64,000 nt of DNA from Persicaria tinctoria. Its lineage: Eukaryota > Streptophyta > Magnoliopsida > Caryophyllales > Polygonaceae. The notes beneath the pieces were generated by a model. That model saw only the letters and a list, made by a program, of their open reading frames with translations. It did not search any database and had not been told where the DNA came from. This document shows positions 12,455 through 24,122 of this stretch, piece after piece. The stretch lies in NCBI GenBank assembly GCA_037127255.1, contig JBANSL010000002.1:95882519-95946518 (forward strand), given 5' to 3'. The translations under genes were made by a program, and so were the position numbers. How positions within the stretch are numbered: position 1 is the first letter of the stretch; each line of letters opens with the position of its first letter.

Positions 12455-12835
12455 ATGGAGGGCAATTGCTTGATGGGTCAGGGCCCTCCTTTCTCCGGCG
12501 CGGTGGCGCCGCCGCCGCCGCCGCCGGGATTGGGATTCATGGAGCTGCTGGGACTGCAAGACTTTGGGGGTTTCTCCTCACTTCTGGATGGCATGATGAG
12601 TGATGCAGTGATGAACAATCCTTGTACTACTACTAGCAGTACCCCTACAAGCTCCTCAACTGGGTTTTTAGAGGCTTCTGAGGGGCTGAATCAGCTGCCC
12701 ACCACTCCAAACTCATCCTCCTTCTCCTCTGCCTCCATTGGTGAGGGCTTGCCTGCACCCAAGGATGAGGAGCAAGTGCAAGTAGATGATGACTTGCACA
12801 ACAGACAGACCACTACTACTACTAACAAGCTGTTA

Positions 12836-12900
<65 letters not shown>

Positions 12901-14048
12901 TCTTACTTTTTTGTGTGTGTATGTGAAAGTTTGAAACTTTGGCATCACCCATTTCAGGAAATGCAGTGTTCTCAAATGGGTTTGTCTTATTTTTTGAGAA
13001 TCTGTAGTGAAAAAGCTTATAGATGAAGACCTGCAAAGTAATTAATTAACAAACTATTAGTTCTCTCATCAATATACCCTTGATTTCCTTTTTCCCACCT
13101 TTTCTTTTTCTTTGCTGTATTATATTTATTGATGAATATTTTCTTCTTCTTTAGGCTTTGTGGGTTTTGTATATATATCATTCATGGAGTTTTTCTTTGA
13201 TGGGTGTGAATCTTTGGCCTGACCTATATCTAGGAATTGCAATGTTCTCAAATGGGTTTCCCTTAATTTTTGAGAATTAGTTAGTAGTGAAGAGAAGCTG
13301 ATGTTTTTTTATCTTCTTAATTTAGGTTGAAACCCAAGAAGGCAAACCAGAAGAAGCAAAGGGAGCCAAGGGTTGCATTCATGACAAAGAGCGAGGTTGA
13401 TCACCTTGAAGATGGCTACAGATGGAGGAAGTACGGCCAAAAAGCTGTCAAGAACAGTCCTTTTCCAAGGTATCAATCATACTATATACTGTACTCAGTC
13501 TCAGTTTTTGTGTCCATTTAATTGCTTTCCCTCTTTCAACCATTTACTTTCATCAATCCATCCCCTTTTGGGGGGCTTTAAATTTGTTTGATGTCTTAAT
13601 GCTACTATATTGCAGGAGCTACTACCGTTGCACTGCAGCTGCATGTAATGTGAAGAAGAGGGTGGAGAGGTGCTTCAATGACCCCTCCACTGTGATCACC
13701 ACCTATGAAGGCCAACACATCCACCCTAGCCCGGTCACCGCCCGCGGAGGTGGCGCCTTTCTCACCGGACTCCTCCCCGACACCACCTTCTCTCGCGGTG
13801 GTGCTACCATCTCGGCGCTCTTCAACTTGCCTATTCAAATGGGTGCTAATGCCACTAGCCATTTCTCTAGCTACCCATCTCATGTTAACAATGCCATTGG
13901 CTCCTTGCCCACTTTGAATGTGAACCAAACCACTTCTAATCCAACTGGTGGTGCTGCTTTACTCAGAGACAATGGACTTCTCCAAGACATTGTGCATTCC
14001 CATGTGAGAGTCAATGAAGATGGACTAGGTATAGGTGATGCTAAATGA
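12455..14048 (+). CDS. WRKY23: WRKY23-like group IIc WRKY transcription factor
   Basis: Three coding exons: 12,455-12,831, 13,326-13,469 and 13,616-14,048, with GT-AG introns in phase 2. The product has 317 residues. The domain runs WRKYGQK at 159-165 and then Cys179, Cys184, His208 and His210. The C-X4-C-X23-H-X-H spacing defines group II, and the intron after the PR dipeptide is the usual one. Outside the domain, GFMELL near residue 29, a TPNSSS motif in exon 1 and DNGLLQD near the C-terminus resemble Arabidopsis WRKY23. That factor is auxin-responsive and acts in root development, flavonol synthesis and nematode feeding sites. The ATG at 12,455 is the first in frame. A proline run follows at residues 19-25. 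Intron 1 is unusual and is described separately. Confidence 0.96.
12824..13300 (+). repeat. Diverged tandem duplication across exon 1 end and intron 1
   Basis: The segment 12,824-13,019 recurs at 13,048-13,300. The first copy starts AACAAGCTGTTAGTTCTCTC, which holds the real splice donor. The second starts AACAAACTATTAGTTCTCTC, where the donor GT has become AT. Both then share a block containing TGTTCTCAAATGGGTTT followed by TTTTTGAGAAT. The CT tract is long only in the first copy. Confidence 0.75.
12839..12898 (+). repeat. (CT)30 microsatellite next to a splice donor
   Basis: Sixty bases of uninterrupted CT start 7 nt after the first intron base of the WRKY23-like gene (donor GT at 12,832). 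If the intron is retained, the tract stays in frame as Leu-Ser repeats until a stop at 12,932-12,934. Confidence 0.95.
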
Positions 14049-15719
14049 TGAAGATGATGATATATGATGATGAATGACTAGCTTAAGGCTCTCTCAACTT
14101 TTTCTTTGATATCTTTGTATATTGTTAAAGTACTCCAATTTGATCTAACTAGACTACTAGTAGTGTTTTTTTTATTAGTAGATAGAGGTGGGTTTGTGTA
14201 ATTGGATCTTCTTATATATGCAGATTCATTCTCAAGGGGCCTAAGATATGTTGTAACATAAGCTCAGTTGCTTGCCAATGAAAAATGATGATTGCACTAA
14301 AATATATATATAGTTAATTCATATAGCCTCCACTATTTGATTCACTATATATTCTATTATGCTGTGATGTTTTTCGCCTGACGGTTAGTCCGACTGCTAA
14401 TTTTTAGCCTCTCGATACACTAGGTATGTCATACTTGGTTCAATATGATGTTATTGATCATGGGTTCATATATGACTTCATGTCCATCTTCCCTAATGAA
14501 CTCTTTCTATTTGTTTGACCACCTTTTTAGTATCATCAGCAATCACTATAGCTCTTATTGATCATAAGAGCTAGGTCACATTTAAATCTCCTTTTTTTTT
14601 GTCTTGTCTTGAGACCCATTTATGGAGGAAGAGGGGGACCAGTGGGAGTCTGTGAAGTGACATAAACTAAGATTTTTGCATTTATAACGTATCTTTGTTT
14701 GTGCTGAAGAAGGAATGTCCAAAGATGAACACTAATGCATTGAAGGAGGGCAAAAGGAGTGGGGGACTGCAGCGTGTATATCAAGAAACTTCACATAAAA
14801 GAGAAACCCTAGAGAACTTCTTTCTTGGCCCTTTCTCTTTTGTCTTGAAAAATGAGCTATATGTGTCTCAAGAATCCCTAAAAGGAACTTCTATCTCAAT
14901 GGCAATCCCTAAAAAGAACCGGATCCATAAGTGGGAAAAGAGGGCAAAAGTAAAAGCAAATCACTGCAAATAGTGACTTGATCTCATGGATAAAGAGTTT
15001 ACACATCCACCTTTGCACCATGTGTGTCTTGATCATGCTCTTTTTTTACTTCATATATCCACTTTACTATCTTTTCGGTCTCTCGATCCACACCGATCAA
15101 TAAGATCGAGATCGAGTTTCATCGTTTGCGTAAAGAATGTAAAGAATGTAAAATAAACATCGAATCGTATAAATATAGGTTACTTGGGATTGTTGCACAA
15201 GTACATTGTGACATTGATAGTGGCTTTTCAAGTTATTCATAGATTCAATTTCTACCAAATAGAGAAAGCATCAAATACCAAACCTGTTATAAGTCAGTAC
15301 ATATTTACATTCATGCTCACCCAATACACACCAAAAAGGAATAATTATAGGTTCTCATTAGAAAAGTGAAATTAAAACTTGAGGGAAAAAAAATTGAGGC
15401 CCCACCATTCCCACGCTTAGAATTTAAAGGATGGCTTTAATTCAATGAATGCATATTGTATAAGTAAACCTGGACTACATAAATCTGCACAGGACAAGAC
15501 ATAAAGACAAAAAGAAACATGAAAATCTCATCCAATCAATTATGAATGCATAGATGATACACTGATACACAGTAACAGTACATGCTGCCACACAAGAGAG
15601 GAATCTTGATAAATGATCATGTAAGATGAACTAGATGACTGCCCAGAAAGGGCATTTGTTGTCTTTGTTGATTGTCTGATGGATTCGTCTACATTGTCGA
15701 TACCACAAGCTGGTCGTAA
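14049..15719. other. Intergenic DNA between convergent WRKY23-like and FCA-related genes
   Basis: The first 250 bases are probably WRKY 3' UTR, and about 15,400-15,719 is probably the 3' UTR of the minus-strand FCA-related gene. Between them I see no gene. A 92-codon frame at 14,695-14,973 has no recognisable features. Confidence 0.45.
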
Positions 15720-18700
15720 CTAATCAGAGCTATTGTTATGATCGATGGAGATGAGAGGGTACCCTTTCATGGTTGATGCATGCAATGCCGGATTTGGTTG
15801 GCTTGGTAAACATGAGGGTTTCTGGGATGAGTAACAAAGGGATCACACAGTTTCTGAAATCAAAGCTAGATAGCAAGAACCCTTATTTATTTGAGATTTC
15901 AGCGAGAAGGTGGTTGTTAGTACAGAAGAAAGGTAATTGCCGATATACAGTACTCCGTATAAAAGATGATTGATATGGCAAATCTTAGGGAGGAAATGGA
16001 GTTACCTGTACAACAGGTGGACTCATTGCTTGGCCTCTCTCCAGATGTACTTTTTCATGAATATGTTCCTGCAAGGAGGCAAGAGAACCCAGAAATGATG
16101 AACGCTCCCAACATCTGACTGCATTTAATCCAAAACATCTTTAATGTAGCTAAGTTTAAGACTTTAAGGTGATTGCGAGGTGCAAGGGTTTTCTTAACTA
16201 CGGTCAAAAGTGATGATGTGCATGATGATTCACTGGTATAACCATCAAGTCCATCATGGCATTATCAATGTACAAAATTATAGGAAGGCAGCTGAGAAAA
16301 CATGTTGCTGCTGACTGAAGTACAAGACAAAGGCTTATTAGATTTCTCCTGGAAAGAGGACTGTGTCTTACATTGGATAGTTATTGCAGAAGACATGGAT
16401 AGAGGTTGTTGACCATAGAGACTCTGCAGCTTCTGTTCATGAAGGGTAAGCTCCTCTGGCTTTTCCCACTACAGGAAAACTTCTCAAAGGTTAGCACCAG
16501 AAGATGGTCGAGAAATGCAATAAAGGAAAGGAAAGGATCTTACCCGGCTTTCAAATGTCATACAGTTATAATAGTACTTGTATCCCTCAGGACAAACATG
16601 CTCACTCCAGTCACAATTTGGAATGCCTTCCACGACAGCAGTTCCTGATGCTCTTTCAAGAGTCAATTGTGATGGTGGTAACACTGCATTCTTCTTATCG
16701 GATGCAATACTTGCTGGCTGAGGTTTACTTGCTGACCTTGAGGACTGCAGAAGTTAAAAAAAGAAGAAAGAAATTTATGAGCAATGATACTGCAGCAGAT
16801 CATTTCAAACTTAATTTGCCTAGCTTGTCTCTTCTGTAATAACTTCATCTCTTATAGGACTAAAGCAGCATACCTGATATACTAATATTTAAAATTCTCT
16901 CTGATTCAACAAGTATAGAACAAGAATATTTTTGATTAGAAATCTTCCCATTCAACCTTTTATGAAATTTACAGTTACTACAGAAGCAATCTTTACAAAT
17001 GTAAATGTTTTAACCATGACTTGACCTTGTTCAACAACAATTACTGCAAGCATTAGAGCAAGAAAGTGACAAATTTCCTACCATATTCAAATGTATCAAA
17101 ACAATTCATCAATTTAACACCACAAATAGTAATTTGTAATTTTCATCCAGTTCCCTGCTTCTCTTAGAATAATACTCCTGAAATTATAAAATTTTATGCC
17201 TGAAGACAGAATAATTCTGCTTCGGTTCTCTACTTAATCCACAGCCCCAGATACACAAAACAGCATGAGTTTCCAACGTTCTAGAAATTTCTGTCGACAG
17301 AATTACCAGATTTATGGCCTGAGAATCCTGGGGTTGTATTCGTTGAAAATGGGGCTCGTGTAATACAATATGATTTGCCTGCATATTAACTGGGGTCCCG
17401 CCACGTGCGCTAGCAGCATTCTCAGCTGAAGGGCCTAGATTCTCCTGCAAAAGCAAGAAAAGAAGAACAAGAATACATGGAATTCATTTATTAATCTTAG
17501 TGGCATAAGTATAACACGTGAATAGAATATTTTAAACTGTAAAATACATAGCCAGAAAAGAAGCAACAAGAGGGAACTACAGATCCTTCATAAGAAAATG
17601 AGAAACAGATCATCTCTAGAATGAAACAAAAGATTGTCAAGCATATGCCAATATAGATCTATTGCTAAGATTGTTTAACAAAGAAGTCTATGTTTTTCCT
17701 GAACTCACCGTATGCAAGGCAGCTGGTGATGTACCCGTATTCCCACAAGGAGCTGACCTGTTGAAAAAACAATCAAACAAATCATAGAGGAGCAGAATTT
17801 GCAATAAAGAAATGCTCCACTGAATGACTGCAACTCAAACCACCAGGAATATACGCAGCTAGTTGCATGATAAATAAGTATCTGGCACATGAATTTAACA
17901 ATTTGCTCACTTTGTAGCATGTATATCCATAAAAAAAATCTCAGAAGAATAATTCTTCTACAAAGAAAGAAGATCTCATCCAAACACGTCAACGTTTCGA
18001 ATTGGGGTTTGTCAAAAATGATTACTGATCCTGAGAAGAGGGTAGGATAACTGATCCTAAGGGTAATGTCTGCCTCTCCATTGGATTTTCAAGACCATAA
18101 CATAGTAAAAAAGTTCAGAAAAATGGTTTTACGTGATGAAAATATGGCTTCTAAATATAAAGAGCATTGCATCTTTTTAATAAAAGAGAGTAACAAGAAG
18201 AAGAACAAACCTTATTTCTCCTTGCCTAGGTTTCTTAGGATCTGCAAAACGGACAACTAATGCTCGATCACAGCCCTGAACATTAAGAAAAATAATGCTT
18301 CAGTGCACTAAACTTGATAGGTTCAATGAACAAAGAATGTTAAAAAAGTAGGACTCACTCTCATCACATAGGAACCATTCAGTCCCTCAATAGCTGCCGA
18401 TGCCATATCTCTATGAGAAAACCCAACGAATCCACATCCTTCATCACATCAAAAGGCTCAAAGAATGAAACAAATATCTATATCTCAAGAAGAAATTAAC
18501 TAAGCATCACCAAAAGTAGGGAAAAAATAATATATCAAATCCTTCAAATGATGAAGCATACTTCTAATATTCAATGGGGAAAAAAGGATTAGTAAGATAT
18601 TAACATACCACGACTTTGCTTGAACTCATCAACCATAATGTACACATCTTCAACTTCACCATAATGCGAAAATATCTGTCACACTCCCACCATCGAAAAA

Positions 18701-20808
18701 TACAAATCACATGCAGTTGAAAACTTGCACTGACATAATACTTTGAGAATAAAACCAAAGACAACGCAAGCATAAGTGAGCCTGTAGTAGTGGAGGCTCA
18801 ACTTCTAGAGGAGCTTTGTTTTTTTTTTTTGAGATTTTTATCCACATTTCCACTTTATGCATTAAGATCAACATCTCAGACAATCTTAATTAAAGCTTTG
18901 TGCGATAGTTCTTTCAGAGAGCTGCGTCAGCTTCTCATACGTAGTTAACCAATTCTTGATCTGCTTAACCATCCTTTAGCCTTTCATGTCAAAAACATAC
19001 TTATTTCAGATCATTCTTGTCGTCTGAACTCCGATGCAACATGGAATTTTTAAGGTGCTTCTTCCACAGAAGAAAAAAAAAAAAGAAGTTAAGGAGAAAA
19101 CCTCTGCAATTTCTTCCCTTGAAGCTTGTTTGTTGAGGTTATTGACATATACTTTCTGCCGAGGATTTGCTACAATGCAATCAAATTATAATTAGCAATT
19201 ATCACAACTACTCAAAAAGATAAATGAAAGGACTTCATTCCTTTACACTGAACACCTGAAGGGTTTAGGCTCTTGGTAACAGATATACTGGGAGTTGAGA
19301 AAGTACCCATGCGTTCTTTTTCTCCATCAGCATATTTAACCCTCAATGGAACGATTGTCTACGGAAATGAAGAACATCAATCAAATGAATGAAGCTATAG
19401 ATGAAACAAATCTGCTAGTTATATTGACAAAATAACCTACACCAGGCCATATATAAATATCATGCAGAGCTTTTATAGCACTGTCAGCCTCCTCAAAAGA
19501 TGCATACTTCACAAAAGAAAATTCTGCATAAATAGCATCAAAAATTAAATATAAGCATAGCTCAAATGCATAAGATCAAATATGTGAGTTAAACGCAGTT
19601 AAAAAGAAAGAAAATTACCAATAACATTAATCAATTTACGAAGGCCTACAAACACAATCGGTCACTACAAATCATCCTACACTAAGTAACTCCAAAGTGA
19701 TTTCATAAATATTCCATGATAGTTATGTTCATCTTTATATCGAAAAAGATGATAATGCTACATTAGAATAATATGACACATTGACAGTAATGCTACTGTA
19801 TACCTTTTTGTTGGCCTGTCCATTTATCCCAGCATAGAACAACTTCAACTACAGAACCATACTCTTCAAACAAGAGGCGAAGCTGCCAAGCAAGGCACAC
19901 ATCAATTAATTGTAGAACAATAGCTACTTAAAACCTAAGGGTGATGCAAATATGCAACATAAACATCTACAGAAATAACAAACTATCCATAGTCCATAAG
20001 CCAACAAAGACATGGAAGTTGCATACACAAAGAATTACTTTCACATGATAATTACACGAAATGTTCCTGTGCTTAGAAACAACTCAACACGAGTCACCAC
20101 TGAACTAGTTCAGCACAAGTGCCTTCATCATACATTCACACAAATTTTGACTAAATTTAGCTAATATGTAACTACCGGTATTAATATTTAGTATCATACA
20201 AAATTGACTAAAATTGACTCAAACAAGATCACAATTTTTGAATCAAAACTCGACCTTAAATTGAGTTTCACCGATCTATGAACATAAACTATGACCATGG
20301 AAAGAACTGTATAAGCTACAAACTAACCTCTTCTTCAGTTATTGTACTAGGAACTCCTCCAACAAAGAGCTTCACATAGTTCCCACCATCATGATCTAGC
20401 AAAGAGAACAAACTGTCAAACTCAAGAACCTAAACCGAAACTCCATCTTCAAGTTCGGAAAGCAAAATAAAGACAGAGATTCTCACCATAGGGAGCAGCT
20501 CTTCTCTTCCGCGGGAGGTGGTGAGGCCTCGAGTAACCATGGCCATGACCTAATTCGCCGTTAGCCCCAAACCACTCGTCCCCGGGCCCGCCGTAGTGGT
20601 GGTACTGCTCTTCATCGCGGTAATCTTCAGCGTGGTTGTAGTCATGGCGGCGGCCGTGGCGGTGACGGCCACCGTCGCCGGGATGGAAGCCGGCACCGGC
20701 GCCGGGAGGAGGAGGATAGTCCCGGTCGTGAAATTGGTGGGAAGGGGGAGGAGGAAGCCCCCATGAATGATCGTCGAAGGAGTCGAATTCGGGGCCGGGT
20801 CGATCCAT
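15720..20808 (-). CDS. FCA-related RNA-binding protein (two RRMs plus WW domain)
   Basis: Coding exons as I splice them: 20808-20487, 20395-20328, 19882-19804, 19523-19441, 19358-19256, 19169-19102, 18675-18609, 18438-18359, 18275-18211, 17757-17709, 17444-17307, 16744-16544, 16468-16372, 16118-16006 and 15821-15720, about 544 residues. The N-terminus is rich in Pro, Gly and His. RRM1 (about 114-200) has LFVGGV and EFSFVKY. RRM2 (about 225-305) has VYVNNL and RGCGFVGF. The WW domain has Trp420, Trp442 and Pro445. The layout is that of FCA, a nuclear regulator of 3' end processing whose WW domain binds FY. Synteny points to the paralogue At2g47310. The last exon is uncertain: an acceptor at 15,854 with a stop at 15,767 is also possible. 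Exons 1-12 are secure, 13-15 less so. Confidence 0.9.
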
Positions 20809-21459
20809 TGATTCGGATTCGGGAAATTAGGGTTTGGAATCGAGGATCGAGTCGCAGAAATCCAGCGGCCGAGTTCTCAGTTTGAAAGAGGCGGTGAATT
20901 GATGACTGTACTTTATTATGTAGACTAGTCGTTGATTTTTTTCGCTGGATTTATATATATGAAGGGCTTGTAGTGAAATAAAATAAAATATGGGCTCAAA
21001 GAGTTAATTATATGAAATAATAGGGAATGGATATTAAATTACTCCATAAGTTGTTAGGTTGATTATGTAGAAGGGCTATATTAATTCCAAAGTCAAAGTC
21101 ATACTCAAAAGTCAAAACTATATTTTAATCATGTATTGTTATTTATTGATTTGAAATCCTTATTTATTGATTTTAAATCCTATAAGTTCTAAAAAATATA
21201 TTATTTATGTAAATAAAGAAAAATGTAATGTCTAGATCAACGTCTCACACCTTGACGGCTTGACGATGAGGTCTTAGAGTAACGTTTTACATATCTTGAG
21301 ACAAGCCCTTTATGAAAGACCGACGTTTTTGCGCCTTAGGACCTCGTCATTTCGTCAAAGTCTCGCACCTAGGCGATGAGGTCCTAGGTTAGCGTTTTTC
21401 ATACCTTGAGACAAGCCATTTTCGATAAACAAACGTCTTTTGTACCTAGTAGTTGAGGC
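20809..21459. other. FCA-related upstream region and a diverged tandem repeat
   Basis: 20,809-20,950 is probably the 5' UTR and core promoter. At 21,243-21,455 two diverged copies of a roughly 100-bp unit follow each other. Each has GTCTC(A/G)CACC, then GATGAGGTC, then CTTGAGACAAGCC. The second copy is interrupted by the hAT element and resumes after it at 22,573. Confidence 0.55.
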
Positions 21460-22572
21460 TCTAAGATTAGGGGTGTGCAGAAAAACCCGAAACCGAAAAC
21501 ACGACACGAAAAAACACGACACGATACTGACACGAACCGATAAAACACGGCTTTAAACGGTTCGTGTTCGGGTCGGGCAAATTGCCTTGTCGGATACCCG
21601 ACACGAACCGTTTAATTTTATTTTTTTAAAATTTTTTAGATCTGTTGTATTAATAGATGTATAAATAAGATCCCATAGTGAACAAGATGCTCAGTTGGCC
21701 CAATTGGTTTTGGGAGGCGGAAGGACTAGTACCACTCAGCAGATACGGGTTCGAAGTCTTCCTGCAACCTTTTTTTTTTCTCCTTTTTACCTTTTAAATC
21801 CCTAAGTCCCCCTAACCGGCTAACCCTAACTCATTTCTCAGTCTCAGAGCGCTGCCACCTCTCTCTCTCTCTCAGATCTGGCTTCCCCACCCTTCGATCA
21901 CCGACGCCGCCTCCTTTCTCACGCCGGCGACCTCGTGCCCTGACCGTCGGCTTCACCCACCAGGGAGAATTGACGTCATAGTCGACTTCTGCGAATTGCG
22001 AGCGACGCCGACCCCCAGCAAAGATCAGTCAAATGGGCCGTCAGCAAAGAGCCGCCGTCGCGCTCAACCACCGCAGGCCACTAGGGAGAGGGAAGAGAGG
22101 GGGGAAAACCGCCACCCGCCCACCGGAGTCGCCACCAGCGCATCTTGATGCTGCGGTTCGGACGCCACCGCCGTCGCGTTCTTCAACAATTCCTTTTGGA
22201 TTGGTTCGGACGACCAGGCATCTTGACGCTGCGGTTCTTTTTTTGGCCGGATCTGAGATCTTCAGGCGGCGCCGACGGAGGCTACGGCAAGCAGGGTTAG
22301 GGTTTTCATATTTTTGGGGGGTTTTCTCTCTGTCACTTTCTCCCTCATCGTCTGTAGCACACGAACAGACCGACAAAAAAAAAAAAAAAAAAACTTGGTT
22401 CGTGTCGGGTACCGGGTATCCGACACGGAACCGAATACCTTAACCGTATCAGGTACCCGAGTTAAGACGGTTCGGATACGGTTCGACTATTTTGACCTTA
22501 ACGGTTTCGGGTACCCGACACAATTATCCGGTTTGTGTCGGGTACCCGGATATGCACACCACTATCTAAGAT
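21460..22572. mobile_element. Non-autonomous hAT element with 8-bp TSD
   Basis: The body is 21,468-22,564, with ends TAGGGGTGTGCA and TGCACACCACTA. The 8-bp repeat TCTAAGAT stands at 21,460-21,467 and 22,565-22,572. Subterminal regions are full of short ACACGAACCG / GGGTACCCGACA motifs in opposite orientation, usual for hAT transposase binding. The interior (21,830-22,330) is GC-rich. Its 136-codon frame (22,033-22,443) shows no transposase motif, so the element needs a transposase in trans. Confidence 0.85.
21690..21765 (+). repeat. SINE-like tRNA-related insertion inside the hAT element
   Basis: A-box-like TGGCCCAATTGG (21,696-21,707) and B-box GGGTTCGAAGTC (21,747-21,758) are followed by a T-rich run. 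It lies wholly inside the hAT body, so it is a nested insertion or a captured tRNA-like segment. Confidence 0.45.
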
Positions 22573-22680
22573 ACAAAGACGAGCGCCTTTTTGAAAAAGG
22601 CTAGGTGCAATTGTTTAAACTATAAAACTTCTTTTCAATTTTTACTTCCGTCCTTAAAAATTATTCATTTTGGTGGCTAC

Positions 22681-23897
22681 TTTTCTTTTGGAAAAATGAC
22701 CAAAAATAATACAAACCAAAAATAATACGAACTTTAAAAATGACTAATTCATATACAAACTATTACTCCCTCCGTTTCCTTTTAAGTGACTTTTTCAAAT
22801 CATGCACGTAGTTTTAGAACGATAAAAACTATATTAAATATTAATATTTTAATAATATTTTTTAATAATATGATACTTATCACCAATAAGTATGAGATTA
22901 TCGAAAAAAATATTTTAAAAAATTATTATTTCATATAGTTTTTCACACCTTAAAAAACGTGCATGAATAGTAAAACGACAATTAAAAGGAAACGGAGGGA
23001 GTACATAATAAACCAATTTTGATATGTCCAACCTTTTTTTACTAAAATTTCAATTAAAGTGCTAATTTAGTGAATAGAGACAAATTTCGGGCTCAAAATA
23101 AAATTAACCTAAATTTTTACCTTCTTCCTCCTGCTTTTGTCGACCTCCCTCGTGCTATGCCCAGCAGGTAGCAGCCATGGTAGATTGAAAAGGGGAAACC
23201 AAGAAACCCATGCCATATGAATTTTTATAAGGATGTATATATCTAATAATCTAATATCATGCTTAAACACATAATTAGCATCATCAATTTCAAATAAATC
23301 GATTCAATTTTTTAGATCTAAAATTTTGAGTTCAAGAACCCTAATTTTTAAAATGCAAAATTGAAACCAATTTTCTCCAAATGATCCACAAAAATATCCT
23401 AAAAAACATCACCAACATCATTCTAAGCAAATCCCCCTCAAAAGTTAAGTCAAACTCTAGATGGCTTTGAACCCCCAAAAGGAACGATGATTGAGAAGAA
23501 TCCGAGAAAGGGCGGGGTAGCTTCCATGGTTGGCTCTTTGCTCGGGGTTGGTTTGATTTCAAGAAGAAGACTAGAAGTGAGTGGCGATGAGGGCGGTAGA
23601 GGGGGCGGACAGTTGATTTTACAGTGACTTCCATGGCTGCTACTGGGCATGAGGGAGGTCGACCAGCAGGGAGGAAGAAGGTAAAAATTTAGGTTAATTT
23701 TATTTTAAGCCCAAAGTTTATCTCTATTTACTAAATTAGCACTTTCATTGAAATTTTAGTAAAAAAAGGTTGGACATATCAAAATTGGTTTATTAGAGAA
23801 TAGTTTGTACATGAATTAGTCATTTTTAAAGTTCGTATTATTTTTGGTTCACGGATGATAGTTTGTATTATTTTTGGTCATTTTTCCCTTTTCTTTT
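22681..23897. mobile_element. Long-TIR Mutator-like element, non-autonomous
   Basis: The body is about 22,690-23,888, starting GGAAAAATGACC and ending GGTCATTTTTCCC, with 9-bp flanks TTTTCTTTT at 22,681-22,689 and 23,889-23,897. The inverted arms are about 250 bp each (right arm 23,634-23,888) and extend to a shared CCATGGCTGCTA / TAGCAGCCATGG core. The left arm is split by a Stowaway MITE. The interior (23,181-23,633) holds frames on the minus strand that I cannot identify. It could be captured host sequence as in Pack-MULEs. Confidence 0.78.
22766..23001. mobile_element. Stowaway-type MITE nested in the Mutator-like element
   Basis: Starts CTCCCTCCGTTTCC and ends GGAAACGGAGGGAG, with flanking TA at 22,764-22,765 and 23,002-23,003. 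Removing it makes the left arm of the host element collinear with the right arm, so it inserted later. Confidence 0.9.
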
Positions 23898-24122
23898 GTT
23901 GGCACTTAATTTAATAATGTAGTTTATAGTATGTAATTTATTACTCGTGTTATTCTAAGTACAACTATTTTTTTAGATCTTTTGAATTATTGTGTTGCAT
24001 TAAGATGTGAATATGTGATGCTATTAATCTAGTTAAATGAACTGATTAATTTTTCAATATTTACATGATCCACGTACTTTTTTTTTTAAACGGAAAAAAA
24101 TTGACCATAGAGCTAAGCCCTA

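Noticed and set aside
12832..12934. Coding extension of WRKY exon 1 through the CT repeat (Leu-Ser run)
   Set aside because: It reads through a splice donor that restores the correct frame and phase with exon 2. It would lose the WRKY domain. At most it is an intron-retention product.
14695..14973. 92-codon frame between the WRKY and FCA-related genes
   Set aside because: No recognisable motif, AT-driven composition, and no splice or promoter context.
22033..22443. 136-codon Arg/Pro-rich frame inside the hAT element
   Set aside because: Composition reflects the GC-rich interior, the antisense frame is equally long, and no transposase or known domain is present.
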